From assembly GCA_030704615.1 (NCBI GenBank), contig CM060733.1:56482001-56546000 (forward strand): a stretch of 64,000 nucleotides of DNA. The letters are read 5' to 3'. The position numbers and the translations under genes were made by a program. The DNA is from Takakia lepidozioides. Taxonomy: Eukaryota > Streptophyta > Takakiopsida > Takakiales > Takakiaceae. A model generated the notes under the pieces. The model saw only the letters and a program-made list of their open reading frames with translations, was not told the origin of the DNA and ran no database searches. Below are positions 1 through 10,039 of this stretch, in pieces (position 1 is the stretch's first letter; each line of letters opens with the position of its first letter).

Positions 1-61
1 GTCAGTCACTCCAAACTATTAAAGGTTCACTCAACCAGCTAACTTGCAGAATTCAACATGG

Positions 62-190
62 CCGATTCCAGGGCTGCCAGGCTTGCACAAGCATTGCAAA
101 TGCACACAAACACAATGTGCTTCCCCCATCATTTGCTCATAGGTCTCCAAAGCCTCCATCCCACGTCCCTGCCGTGCATACCCTGGACCA
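62..190 (-). pseudogene. PPR motif fragment
   Basis: Read on the minus strand, this short stretch gives the same words as the PPR pieces further right (a MEALETYEQMMGE-like helix pair followed by CNACASLAALEKG-like residues). It is a little over one PPR motif, has no start or stop, and is followed by unrelated repeat DNA. It is a decayed relic of the family that fills the next 12 kb. Confidence 0.6.
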
Positions 191-194
191 AGCT

Positions 195-900
195 GACTCT
201 CCCAAGAACCTTGTAAACATCAGCGAGGACTTAAGTGCGCAGCAGTGATATGGCTTAGTGGGGCTTAGTGCTTGAGGGAAAAAAAAACATCGCATTGGTC
301 CATGAGAACCACCATGGTGCAGTTAAGCGAGCAGAGATTGAAACACGACCTGCTAAGACCAAGCTGACTCTCCCAAGAACCTTGTAAACATCACGAAGAA
401 TACCAAATCATGGTACTAACAGGAGCCAAAAGCCCACATTTGCAGGATGGACAAACTTCTTCACATCCTACATTAAGAAAAAGCCACACCCTGCGATTGC
501 GATTGTCCCACCATCATGAAGGATCTGTAAAAAACCTCATGCGAGCTCTGCTCCGTGCTACAAATTCAGGGCCGAGTCTGATGAGAGGGCAAAACAGGCT
601 GAAATAGGTCGAAGAAGAAGGTGCCCTCACCACATTGTCGTCGACCTTGTGTCATGACCCATGGAGGATTTGACAGACCATGAACCCAAACGGACCTCTT
701 GTGTGTGCTGCTTGTGTCTGTAGTCAGGTAACGTCGGATTGTCCATGAGAACCACCACGGTGCAGCTGAGCGAGCAGAGATTGAAACGCGACCTGCTAAG
801 ACCAACTTGCACGAGGACTTGGTGTGCGCAGCAGCGATAGGGCTTAGTGGGGCTTAGTAAGGCTTAGTGCATGAGGGGAAAAAAAAGACAACGCGAGGAG
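195..900. repeat. dispersed repeat segments, three related copies
   Basis: The stretch 232-412 (GGCTTAGTGGGGCTTAGTG, an A-run, then CCATGAGAACCACCA and CAGAGATTGAAACACGACC) recurs at 720-890 in a rearranged order. Parts of it appear again at 6385-6560, where CAAGCTGACTCTC and ACCAAATCATGGTACTAACAGG are shared. No coding potential is seen. It is probably part of a transposon or of the common flank of the PPR paralogues. Confidence 0.55.
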
Positions 901-944
901 TTTGAACCCGCAACCCCGCGAAAAGCAGGAAGAGCCCTTACCAA

Positions 945-1135
945 TACGCTACATGCACCCATTTGAAATTTTTCCGCAAAAGTATGTATATACTAGGGCT
1001 TCGCTTTGCTCCGCACTACTAGCGACGAATTCTGAGAACTATGTTCAATTTTTCACAAAAAAAGGGTGGGTCATCCCCACTGTGTTACATGCAGAGATCC
1101 CATGTTTTGTTTTTTCCTGGAAGAAAAATGGTGGA
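945..1135. repeat. dispersed repeat, partner at 6940-7090
   Basis: The core ACTACTAGCGACGAATTCTG with GAACTATGTTCAATTTTTCAC is shared nearly exactly with 6958-7000. The flanks remain alignable for about 150 bp (GTGTTACAT, CACATCCCA and so on). At the 6.9-kb copy it directly follows the ACGATGACGTG-rich element, so it may be one end of that element. Confidence 0.5.
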
Positions 1136-1389
1136 TCTGCATTTCAACATTCAATTTTCACAAGCCGCATCAATCAATAACGACATATCCAAATACCCTT
1201 ACATTCACTGTATGAACTTTCAAGCATCCACCATGGGATTGGATCTTGGTGGGTTAAGGCTAGCTTTTGACAATATTCATGCAAGTTCGTCAAGGGCTCC
1301 ATCCAAAGCCACACCACGAGAAACAAACGAACATGTCCAAATTTAAGATGCTGAACAAACTTGTGCACAGGGCTGCCCCTCTCATCAAG

Positions 1390-1461
1390 CTCATTAAAAT
1401 TCGTATTCACTTCCATCTTCAAGCTTTGGAGAAGCTCCACCACCCCTTCAGTCAAGTGCAA
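1390..1461 (-). pseudogene. PPR gene N-terminal stub
   Basis: The minus strand begins with an ATG at 1461 and reads TEGVVELLQSLKMEVN, then becomes unrecognisable. The same start region exists at about 11600-11670 (VVDLLQSLKMKVN). The flanking DNA also matches, including the shared AGGAAATGGTGGATG and GAGTAGCTACACAGATCAA at 1505-1545 and 11817-11852. This is the 5' end of a PPR paralogue cut off from its body. Confidence 0.45.
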
Positions 1462-1559
1462 TTGTGAGCTGACTTCCTACCTATGCCGGGTAGACCCCAC
1501 TATCAGGAAATGGTGGATGGTCTGAGTAGCTACACAGATCAATGAATGAAGCAAGACAC

Positions 1560-2100
1560 TAGCATCTTTCCAAGAAAACATACATCATACATCTCAACAG
1601 CCTCCCTGCCATACTCATGCGGAGCATATGCTGCAATCATGGTCCTCCATGAAACCACATCATGTTGTGTCATATTGTCACCTGCGAGATGCGGCGTAGA
1701 TGTTGGATAGCAGCACATAACCTGCATGGTGGTTGGGATCGCACTTGAGAAGAGATTTTGCTGCATGTTCTGCTACCTCCACATCCCCATGAATTCTGGC
1801 AACAGCAAGCAAGGTCCCTCAAACCAGAGCATCTGGTTCAATTGGCATTTTGTTGATGAACTCGTCTGCCTCATCTCATCGGCCTACACGGCCAAGAAGG
1901 TCTATGATGCAGCAAAAATGCTCCACTGTAGGAGTGAGGCCGTGATCTCTACTCATGGAACCAAACAAGTGGTGGTCTTCATCCACCAGGCCTACATGCC
2001 TACAAGCAGAGAGAAGAGAAACGAAGGTGATACCATCTCGCTTCAAGCCTTCCTGCTGCATCTGTTCAAATAGTTGGAAGGCCTCTGTACTACACCCATG
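1560..2100 (-). pseudogene. PPR-E protein fragment, frameshifted
   Basis: On the minus strand, 2061-1876 reads EGLKRDGITFVSLLSACRHVGLVDE, with a DHGLTPTVEHFCCIIDLLGR helix pair. These are the S motif and the following P2-like motif that precede the E domain of plant PPR editing factors. After 1870 the E-domain words (MPIEPDALVW-like, ATYVLLSNIY-like) appear only in shifted frames as far as about 1690. The piece at 1640-1580 then reads DVVSWRTMIAAYA, a separate PPR motif. Several frameshifts and the lack of an ORF longer than 80 codons make this a pseudogene. Confidence 0.7.
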
Positions 2101-2526
2101 CTGAGCATATCCTGCAATTATGGCATTCCATGCTGCTGAACCATATTTTCAAACACTTGACGTGCATCGTGAACACTCCCACATTTGGCATACATGTTAA
2201 CAAGGGCATTGTCCAAGTTAAGATATGACACAACCCCAGCTTTGTTAATATCAGCATGGACCCGCGTGCCCTTTTCCAGGGCCCCTAGACTGGCACATGC
2301 ATTGACAACAGAAACGAACGTGACCCTGTTCGGTGTCATCGCATCCAGTTCCATTTGCTTGTATCTTGAAAGCCTCTTCAGCATAGCCATGCTCAGCATA
2401 TCGTGTAATCATGGCATTCCATGAGACCACATCTCGTTCAGGCATTTTGTCGAAAACCTGACGTGCATCTTTTCCGCTCCCACATTTGGCGTCAAGAAGG
2501 CTGTTCTCCACTTTAATATCCTGCAA
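2100..2526 (-). pseudogene. PPR fragment, left copy of a local duplication
   Basis: The minus strand encodes PPR motifs: RVTFVSVVNACASLGALEKG, then ALVNMYAKCGSVHDARQVF and KMPERDVVSWNAMITRYAEH. The window 1985-2515 is nearly identical to 5369-5899, offset 3384 bp, with only scattered substitutions and small indels. At 2517 it jumps directly to CCTGCAATCATTGCACTCCA, a junction found about 190 bp further along in the right copy. The left copy has therefore lost that internal piece. Confidence 0.75.
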
Positions 2527-4228
2527 TCATTGCACTCCATGAGGGCTTCACCACTTCCCCCATCATTTGTTCATAGGTCTCCAAAGCCTCCATCCCGTGC
2601 CCCTGCTGTGCATACCCTGCAAGCATAGCGTTCCACGACACCACATTTCTTTCAACCAGTGTTGAAAACTCCTTTCGCATCCTCGATCCACCCACATTTG
2701 GCATATGTCCATCAGGGCAGTGTTCAGGATGAATCTGGTGCAATTCCAGCATTGACGATGTCACCACGGACCTCTTTCCCATTTTCCAGGGCTCCCAGGT
2801 TTGCACACACATTGCAACCTTGGCTTTGATGATGTCACCATGCACCCTTTGCCCTTTTCCAGGGCTGCCAGGCTTGCACAAGCATTGCAAACGCACACAA
2901 ACATGATGTGGTCGCACTTCACCCCTTACCCATCATTTGCTCATAGGTCTCCAAGGCCTCCATCCCGCGCCCCTGCTATGCATATCCTGCAAGCATGGCA
3001 TTCCATGACACCAAATCTCATTCAGCCATACTGTTGAACACTTCATCCGCAGCTTTAATGCACCCACATTTGGCATACATGTCCACGAGGGTATTGTTCA
3101 GAATCACATCTGGTACAATTCCAGCTTTGGCGATGCAACCATGCACCTCTTTGCCCTTTTCCAGGGCTGCCAGGCTTGCACACGAACTGCAAACGCACAC
3201 AAACGTGATGTGGCTTCACCCCTTCCCCCATCATTTGCTCATAGGTCTCCAAAGTCTCCATCCCACGCCCCTGCTGTGCATACCCCTGCAAGCATCGCGT
3301 TCCACGACACCACATCTCGTTCAGCCATGGTGTTGAAATTAACTCCCTTCGTATCCTTAATGCACCCACATTTGGCATACATGTCCACCAGGGCAGTGTT
3401 CAGGATGACATCAGGTACAATTCCAGCTTTGGCGATGTCACCATGGACCTCTTTCCCCTTTTCCAGAGCTCCCAGGCTTGCACGCGCATTGCAAACACAA
3501 ACAAATGTGATGTGGTTGGGCTTCGCCCCTTCGCACAACATTTGCTCCTAGGTCTCCAAAGCCTCCATCCCGCACCCTTGCTGTGCATATCCTGCAATCA
3601 TTGCACTCCACGACACCACATCTCGTTCAGCCATACTGTCGAAAACTCCCTTCATACTTGTCCACAAGGGTATTGTTCTGAATGACATTTTGTACAATTG
3701 CAGGTCTGACAATGCACCCACATTTGGCATACCTGTCCACTAGGGCAGTGTTCAGAATGACATCTGGTACAATTCCAGCTTGGACGATGTCACCACGGAC
3801 CTCTTTCCCCTTTTCCAGAGCTCCCAGGCTTGCACACGCATTGCAAACACAAACAAATGTGATGTGGTTGGGCTTCACCCCTTCGCGCAACATTTGCTCC
3901 TAGATCTCTAAAGCCTCCATCCCGCACCCTTGCTGTGCATATCCTGCAATCATCGCACTCCACGACACAACATCTCGTTCAGCCATACTGTCGAACACTC
4001 CCTTCATACATGTCCACAAGGGTATTGTTCTGAATGACATTTTGTACAATTGCAGGTCTGACAATGCACCCACATTTGGCATACCTGTCCGCCAGGGCAG
4101 TGTTCAGAATGACATCTGATACAATTCCAGCTTGGACGATGTCACCACAGACCTCTTTCCCCTTTTCCAGAGCTTCCAGGCTTGCACACGCATTGCAAAC
4201 ACAAACAAATGTGATGTGGTCGGGTGAC
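2513..4228 (-). pseudogene. tandem array of P-L-S PPR triplets, degenerate
   Basis: Five successive units are read on the minus strand. Each contains, in order, an [18 protein letters not shown] motif, a GIVPDVILNTALVDMYAKCG motif and a MAERDVVSWNAMLAGYAQQG motif. The anchor CATAGGTCTCC (or CCTAGGTCTCC) falls at about 2570, 2940, 3240, 3548 and 3900. The steps are therefore about 370, 300, 308 and 352 bp, close to the 306 bp expected for one P-L-S triplet. Frame changes and stops break the array (longest ORF 141 codons). PPR proteins bind organelle RNA, one base per motif. Here the units are so alike that recent amplification or gene conversion is likely. It ends at the NTRC exon. Confidence 0.85.
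3548..4225 (-). repeat. 352-bp direct tandem repeat inside the PPR array
   Basis: Positions 3548-3899 and 3900-4225 are two copies in direct orientation, offset 352 bp, with few differences. Compared with the 306-bp neighbours, each holds about 45 extra bases. These encode a second, partial L motif (VIQNNTLVDKYEG-like) inserted after YAKCGCI. Both copies carry the same extra piece, so it arose before the tandem duplication. Confidence 0.85.
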
Positions 4229-4471
4229 GCGGAGTTTATCTCTTCGCACCAGAAGATGGACATGGCGAGCATATTTTGTAAGATAGATTGTTTCCTCCAT
4301 TGCAGTATCACCCCCTCCCACCACTGCGAGTTCCTGCCCTTTGTAAATAGGGGATGCTCCATCACAGATAGCACACGCACTGATGCCCCTACTCCAAAAT
4401 TCATGCTCCCTTGGCAAACCTAGCCTCTTAGTTGTTGCGCCCGTAGCAATTACAATACTGTGGCACTTCAC
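4229..4471 (-). pseudogene. NTRC: single exon of NADPH-thioredoxin reductase (NTRC type)
   Basis: The minus strand reads [49 protein letters not shown] and [12 protein letters not shown]. This is the NADPH/FAD core of chloroplast NTRC: CAICDG is the redox CxxC site and GGGDTA part of the NADPH-binding fold. The open stretch is 81 codons with no stop. It is preceded by a splice-acceptor-like TTGGCTTCAG at 4472 and ends in CTCCGC followed by GT at 4228. NTRC supplies electrons to 2-Cys peroxiredoxins in plastids. No other NTRC exon is visible nearby, and PPR sequence starts within a few bases of the donor, so I read this as one captured or left-over exon. A very long intron with other exons outside the window cannot be excluded. 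Confidence 0.85.
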
Positions 4472-4585
4472 CTGAAGCCAATTGCTTCTGAGCATAAGCT
4501 CAGGTCTAACAACATTCGACCAGTTGATTATCATACTAATCTGTTGTAAGCATTGCAACGGAGCAAGGAGGGAGCATGACATCAC

Positions 4586-5360
4586 ACACTATGATTGTCT
4601 GTTAGGAAAGGATCACAGCATTTGAGGGAAGACACAGTTATCTGAGGGGCAAAAAAGACAGAGCAAGAGGTCTGGATATCTGCTTTCTTTGCAAGTACAT
4701 GTGAGTACATGTCAAACAAGCGAGGAGAACACGAAACCAAAGAAAGAGGTTGCAAAGGGCGTTACTGTACCATGTCTGTAGGAACCAAAAGCAGCCTATA
4801 GTCACCTATACTCATAATGACTTAGATGAATCAACAAGCTAATTTATATAATTTGAAGCACATTGATGTCTAGACACAGAGTTTTGTCTGGTTCCATGCA
4901 ACCACGTATACAAGCTCAGATGCATCCGTACCTCACGTTCACTAGTTCTGACTGTGAAGGGTCGATTCTTAACATCAACAAACTCAACATCTTATGTAAA
5001 TAGCTCCGCCCCCCATCGCTCTGCTTGCCTTTTCATCCTGAAGCCATGCACAGCAAACCAGAATGTTAGCAAATTGGACCTTAGGTGAGGTGCTAAGCAG
5101 AAATGCATGAAGGAAACAACAACAGTAGCTGCTAGATGGTGTTGAAACTTGATTGTCACCAACTTCCCTGCCCCAGTTATCATCTATATATGCCTACGTA
5201 CAGGTCCATTCAGCCCTTCTAGAAAACACAACCAAAGAGAGTTCTCTTGTCCTTTTGGAGGCCCGTGACTCTCTTCTTAGGCCCACTCTCCCCTAGTACA
5301 CTCCAGCACACAGAATGTGGCAACTACAAACCCCGCAAGCACAATACCCTGGCCCCCTCT
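4586..5360. other. no gene recognised
   Basis: This stretch carries only short ORFs (63 codons or fewer) without recognisable motifs. It separates the NTRC exon from the second PPR block. No repeat, tRNA or transposon terminus was recognised in it. Confidence 0.4.
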
Positions 5361-5368
5361 CTGGGCAC

Positions 5369-6250
5369 TCTGGCCTACATGCCTACAAGCAGAGAGAAGA
5401 GAAACGAAGGTGATACCATCTCGCTTCAAGCCTTCCTGCTGCATCTGTTCAAATAGTTGGAAGGCCTCTGTACTACACCCATGCTGAGCATATCCTGCAA
5501 TTATGGCATTCCATGCTTGCTGAACCATATTTTCAAACACTTGACGTGCATCGTGAACACTCCCACATTTGGCATACATGTTAACAAGGGCATTGTCCAA
5601 GTTAATATATGACACAACCCCAACTTTGTTAATATCAGCATGGACCCGCGTGCCCTTTTCCAGGGCCCCTAGACTGGCACATGCATTGACAACAGAAACG
5701 AACGTGACCCAGTTCGGTGTCATCGCGTCCAGTTCCATTTGCTTGTATCTTGAAAGCCTCTTCAGCATAGCCATGCTCAGCATATCGTGTAATCATGGCA
5801 TTCCATGAGACCACATCTCGTTCAGGCATTTTGTCGAAAACCTGACGTGCATCTTTTCCGCTCCCACATTTGGCATCAAGAAGGCTGTTTTCCACTTTAA
5901 TACACGAAGAAATTCCAGCTTTCATTATGTCAACTGGACCTCTTCGGCCTTTCCCAAGTCTCCTACACTGGCACATGCATTGAGAATGCAAATGAATGTT
6001 ATGTTGTTGGGCATAACCCCTTCCTGTTGCATTTGCTCATACATTTTGAAAGCCTCTGTACCAGATCCATGTTGAGCATATCCTGCAATCATTGCACTCC
6101 ATGAGGGCTTCATTTGCTCACACGTCTCCAAAGCCTCCATCCCGCGCCCCTGCTGTGCATACCCTGCCCCTTCATGTTGCATTTGCTCGTAGGTCTCAAA
6201 AACATCCCTGCTGCACCCATGCAGAGCACATCCTGCAATCACTGAACTCC
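5369..6250 (-). pseudogene. PPR fragment, right copy of the duplication
   Basis: The 168-codon ORF at 5783-5277 on the minus strand carries four clear PPR motifs in order: [59 protein letters not shown] and GITFVSLLSACRHVG. Above it, 5991-5800 and 6242-5930 add KMPERDVVSWNAMITRYAEH, NNITFICILNACASVGDLGK and HGSGTEAFKMYEQMQQEG. The left edge at 5369 (GGCCTACATGCCTACAAGCAG) is exactly where similarity to 1985 begins. Frame changes at about 5640 and 5930 prevent a single protein. It has no N-terminus and no DYW domain. Confidence 0.8.
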
Positions 6251-6384
6251 AAGGGACAATATTTCATTTTGCCATATTGTTGGAACTTGACATGCATAGT
6301 TCATGCTCCCACATTCGGCATACATGTCAGCAAGGGCAGACTCCAGTAAGCGCTAATCCAGTTTTAACAAGGTCAGCGTGGATC

Positions 6385-6560
6385 TCTAAGCAGGCAGAGA
6401 TTGAAACACGGCCTGGCAAGACCAAGCTGACTCTCGCAAGAACCTTGTAAACATCAGGACGAATACCAAATCATGGTACTAACAGGAGGCAGAGATTGAA
6501 ACATAGCTTGGCAATAACCTGCTGTGTGTGCTGCTTGTGTCTGTAGTTAGATAATGTGGG
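6385..6560. repeat. dispersed repeat, copy of the 0.2-0.9 kb segments
   Basis: CAGAGATTGAAACACGGCCTGG, CAAGCTGACTCTCGCAAGAA and ACCAAATCATGGTACTAACAGG repeat words from 340-425. The end (GTGTGTGCTGCTTGTGTCTG TAG) matches 702-722. It lies just before the ACGATGACGTG element. Confidence 0.55.
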
Positions 6561-6613
6561 ATCGATCTATGAATCTGGACCCACACTCGATCCCTGCTCC
6601 TTCAGCTATCCAT

Positions 6614-6942
6614 GCCTCTGCTTGCAAGGTGAACGATGGCGGTAAACGCAGAGCGCCTGCAGTTCAAGAAGATCAAGATCCGGGCATTGCGGGCAATTCC
6701 AAAAACGTTGGCGCGGCGATTTCTATTGGTCTATTTCTCGCGGGCCGTCCGGGCAGATTCCAAAGAAATTAACGACGACGATGACCTGGCTACGATGACG
6801 TGTCTACGATGACATGGCGACGATGACGTGACGACGATGACGTGTCTACGATGATGTGGCTACGATGACGTGGCACTATGGCACCCTATTCCTGCTCTAC
6901 GCTAAACTAGCTTCCGACCTTGGGTCGTCGCTAGAACTAGGG
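6614..6942 (+). repeat. dispersed element with ACGATGACGTG array, copy 1
   Basis: This is alignable with 14594-14836. Both share GCTTGCAAGGTG, GATGGCGG.AAACG, CGGGCA..CCGGGCA, GTCCGGGCAGATTC and AAAGAAATT. Both then have a run of CGATGACGTGGCTA-like units, then GGCACCCTATTCCTGCTCTA and CGCTAAACTAG. No protein is encoded. The class is unknown; it could be a non-autonomous DNA transposon. Confidence 0.6.
6772..6872 (+). repeat. short tandem array, unit about 14 bp (CGATGACGTGGCTA)
   Basis: About seven imperfect units built on ACGATGACGTG follow one another. The sister element at 14728-14780 holds only about three. The difference shows array expansion or contraction after the element spread. 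Confidence 0.8.
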
Positions 6943-7215
6943 CTACACGTTGCTCCACACTACTAGCGACGAATTCTGAGAACTATGTTCAATTTTCACA
7001 AGGGCGGGGTCATCCGCATGGTGTTACATACACACATCCCAGGTTTCATTGTTTCACACAAGAAGAATGACGGAGTGTTGCTGAAGCTATCCGCCTTTCA
7101 TTGTTTGATGCAGATAAAATTATTCTTCCATGAAGGCTTTGTTTGAACTATACGACATATTTGCTACCATAGGTACCCAATGATGTGTTCAATGTGACTT
7201 TTATGACAAAATAGT

Positions 7216-7447
7216 TATGTTTTATTTTAAGGGAAACACCTGCGTGCGACAGCTCACAAATCACACCCCTTGATAGTGAGGAGAAAATAACCTCAAACCT
7301 CGCCATGAAGGCTTTTTGATGGGACACTGCCCAAGGGTAGTGGGAGAAGATTAGGAGAAGAGCATACCACACCCGTCAAGTAGCAGGATTTGATCCCAGA
7401 ATCATCTGGGTGGCAGCAGTGCAGTAACCAACTGTGCTACTGACTCT
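7216..7447 (-). mobile_element. tRNA-derived SINE, copy 1
   Basis: Read on the minus strand from 7447, the head TCAGTAGCACAGTTGGTTACT resembles a tRNA A box and GGGATCAAATCC a B box, about 45 bases apart. They are followed by CTTGACGGGTGTGGTA and a 150-base body ending in an A-rich tail (AAAATAAAAC). The same full structure is found at 50659-50895. The copies are diverged by small indels, so this insertion is old. Confidence 0.8.
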
Positions 7448-7450
7448 TGG

Positions 7451-8100
7451 TAATAGTTATTGTTTTGAAAATATCAAGGTGCCACTGGCACCCCAACAAT
7501 TTTTCAAATCTCAATAAAGTCAATAATAATAATAATACCCTGACCCAGCGGGTAAATCTTTTCACAAAATTCAGGTTACCCTTTAGATACCACCATACAA
7601 AGAGATTAGGCTTACATTGGAAGAAATCTGAGAACCACAGAAAGTTATGTGTGCTTATCATTTTTGTATATTTGGATATGTTTGTAGGCATTGCCACAGC
7701 CTTTTGCAGTTTGCTGCTTGTTCTAATCTAAATTACAAAACAGCCTGTTAGAGCAGTGTTGCAATAATACTTTTGGAGTTGCACATGGAGAGAGTCAGTT
7801 GGTTCATGTTCGTTGCTCATTACCATATCACAAGCCTGTGCTTGATCACCTAAGTAGGTCAGGGTTTGTTACAGCCCAGCTAGAGTAACCTCTCCACTGG
7901 TGGCTGCACTGTGGCTCTATACAATTACCATCTACTATGAGAATGCAACCACTAACCTTGAGAGTTGCCAATGCATCAAACTATACGCTGGCAATCAGAT
8001 TATGTAAGTAGCATTTAACGTACCCAAAAGTGCCCATCACACGCGTTGATACATAGCCATGAACTTTGCAGGCACTAAGCATGGCCCTCCACACCCCAAC
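7451..8100. other. no gene recognised
   Basis: AT-rich sequence with a short AATAATAATAATA run near 7526. The ORFs of 86-94 codons have no family features. Nothing further is supported. Confidence 0.4.
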
Positions 8101-8109
8101 ATCTGGTTG

Positions 8110-8320
8110 CAGCATGGACATCTTTACCTGTCTCCTGGGCACCCCAGGCTTGCACACAGATTGAGAACACAATTGAACGTGACCTTGTCTGGCATCACCC
8201 TTTCCCCCATTATTTGCTCATAGATCTGAAGAGCCTCCCTGCCACTACCATGTTGAGCATATCCTGCCATCATGGTGTTCCATGCCACCACATCTTGTTG
8301 AGTCATTTTGTCAAAGGATA
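8110..8320 (-). pseudogene. PPR fragment with a small tandem repeat at its edge
   Basis: The minus strand reads KMTQQDVVAWNTMMAGYAQHGSG and GERVMPDKVTFNCVLNLCASLG, typical S and P motifs. At 8319-8346 the run AGGATAAGCAT is repeated three times in tandem and interrupts the next motif. The reading frame is lost on both sides. Confidence 0.75.
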
Positions 8321-8379
8321 AGCATAGGATAAGCATAGGATAAGCAGATCAAGCTCGCAAATTTCTGAAGGGGAAGTTG

Positions 8380-9277
8380 TCATTCAAGTTTGTTGAAGCC
8401 AAGATTGTCCGTCGATCTAAGCTGCAAATACTGTTGAGCCTCTCCGTCGCTTAGTTCGTTCATGGCACACGCTGAGCCTGATTTGATCCTGGCCCTGTAC
8501 ATGCAGTCACCACACATCCAAAGGTTCTTGATGATGCCGATAGGCGTCCCAGAGGGTGTGCTTATCATCCAAAAAGCAATGGCCAGCTTCTCACTGAGGT
8601 GGCAGAGAGAAAATTCCTTTTGCTGCTCTTCCACATCGTGCAATACAAAACGAGTGTCTGGTCCGGCATGTACCCGGTTTTCTCCATCTGCTCAGAGACT
8701 CTCTTCAGCTCAGCATGGATTTCCCCCATTTGTGGATGCAGTTTGTCTTCTGCAACAAAGGTATGCACCCGGTTGTCCACCTCAATACAGCTATGCCCTG
8801 GCTCCTTTCCTACATCTCTCTTGTGCACCATTTTCCTGACCTTTGCTGTGTCAGCCCACCTGCCAGCTGCATCATAGATGTTTGATAGGAGCACATAAGT
8901 TGCAAAGTGTTGTGGATTGCACTTGAGAATGCATGTCGTTGCATGCTCTGCTTGCTCCACATTGCCATGAATTCTACATGCACCAAGCCAGGCACCCCAC
9001 ACCGTAGCATCTGGTTTAATTGGCATCTTACTAACTCTGCCTCATCCAATCGCCCTGCACGGCCAAGAAGGTTCACCATGCAGCCAAAGTGCTCCAGGGT
9101 AGGAGTGAGACTATGGTCTTGACTAATGGAAACAAAGTAGTGAAAGCCTTCATCCACTAGGTCCACATGGCTACATGCAGACAAAACACATATAAAGGTG
9201 ATACCATTTTTCTTCAAGTCCTCCAGTCTCATGTGTTCAAATAGTTGCCCGTACCCCATACTGGGCATATCCTGCAA
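8380..9277 (-). pseudogene. PPR-E/E+/partial DYW protein, C-terminal part, frameshifted
   Basis: Reading down the minus strand: ITFICVLSACSHVDLVDEG, LTPTLEHFGCMVNLLGRAG, then the E domain (IKPDATVWGAWLGACRIHGN, ATYVLLSNIYDAAGRW). Next comes the E+ domain (EPGHSCIEVDNRVHTFVAED, HPQMGEIHAELKRV), then after a frameshift near 8610 the start of a DYW domain (EFSLCHLSEKLAIAF, IIKNLWMCGDC). DYW domains act as cytidine deaminases in organelle RNA editing. The conserved SEKLA and the first CxxC (CGDC) are visible, but the second zinc cluster and the DYW end are missing. At least two frameshifts are needed to connect these parts. Confidence 0.85.
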
Positions 9278-9850
9278 TCATCGCATTCCATGAGACCAAA
9301 TCTCGTTCGCACTTGGCATACATGTTCACAAGCGCAGTCTCGAGAATGATGGCTGATGCAATTCCAGCTTCTATAATGTCAGCATACACCTCTTTTCCCT
9401 TTCCCAGGGCTGCCAGGCTGGCACAAGCATTGAGCACACAGATGAATGTGACCTTGTCGGGCATCAGCCCTTCCCCTCGCATTTTCTCATACATCTCGAA
9501 AGCCTCCTTACTGAAACCATGCTGAGCATATCCTGCAATCATTGTGTTCCATGAGACCAAATCTCATTCAGCCATGTTGCCAAACACTTGGCACGCATCC
9601 TTCAGGCTCCCGCATTTAGCATACATGTTCAGTAAGGTATTCTCCAAATTAATATATGACCCAGTTCCAGTTTGATAATGTCAGCATGTACCCTTTTGCC
9701 CTTTTCCAGGGCACATGCATTGAGAATGCAAATGAAGGTGACCAAATCAGGGGTCACCCCTGCCTGTAGCATTTGCTCATAGATCTCAAAAGCTTCCTTA
9801 CCAAACCCATGCTGAGCATATCCTGCAATCATCGCACTCCAGAACAAATC
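9237..9850 (-). pseudogene. PPR motifs, frameshifted
   Basis: Two minus-strand blocks carry consecutive motifs. Block 9847-9640 holds [34 protein letters not shown] and ALEKGKRVHADIIK. Block 9560-9240 holds [40 protein letters not shown] and ETALVNMYAKC. They overlap the start of the 8.4-9.3 kb piece and may once have belonged to the same gene, but frames differ and the spacing is compressed. Confidence 0.75.
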
Positions 9851-10035
9851 CCATCTTCAAAGTGGTGGAAGTGGTTAGTGTCCCATACAAAAATTGCTCG
9901 ACCAACAATCTTTGAGATGTGTGGCAGTCACCACACACTCGAAGATTCTTGATAAGACGGAGAGGCGTCCTAGGGGTCGTGCTGATCAGCCCAAAACCAT
10001 TGGCCAGCTTCTCACTGTGGTGGCAAAGAGAAAAC
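9845..10035 (-). pseudogene. DYW domain fragment
   Basis: The minus strand reads [34 protein letters not shown] and, after a frame change near 9905, [20 protein letters not shown] and DGICS. This is most of a DYW deaminase domain: HSEKLA, CGDCHT and a decayed HHF motif. It breaks off after DGICS without the terminal DYW. At the downstream end it joins other PPR motifs rather than a stop codon. Confidence 0.8.
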
Positions 10036-10039
10036 TCCT

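Noticed and set aside
2513-4228. CRISPR-like array because of regular repeats
   Set aside because: The repeats are 300-350 bp coding units of PPR motifs with no short repeat-spacer pattern, in a plant nuclear context.
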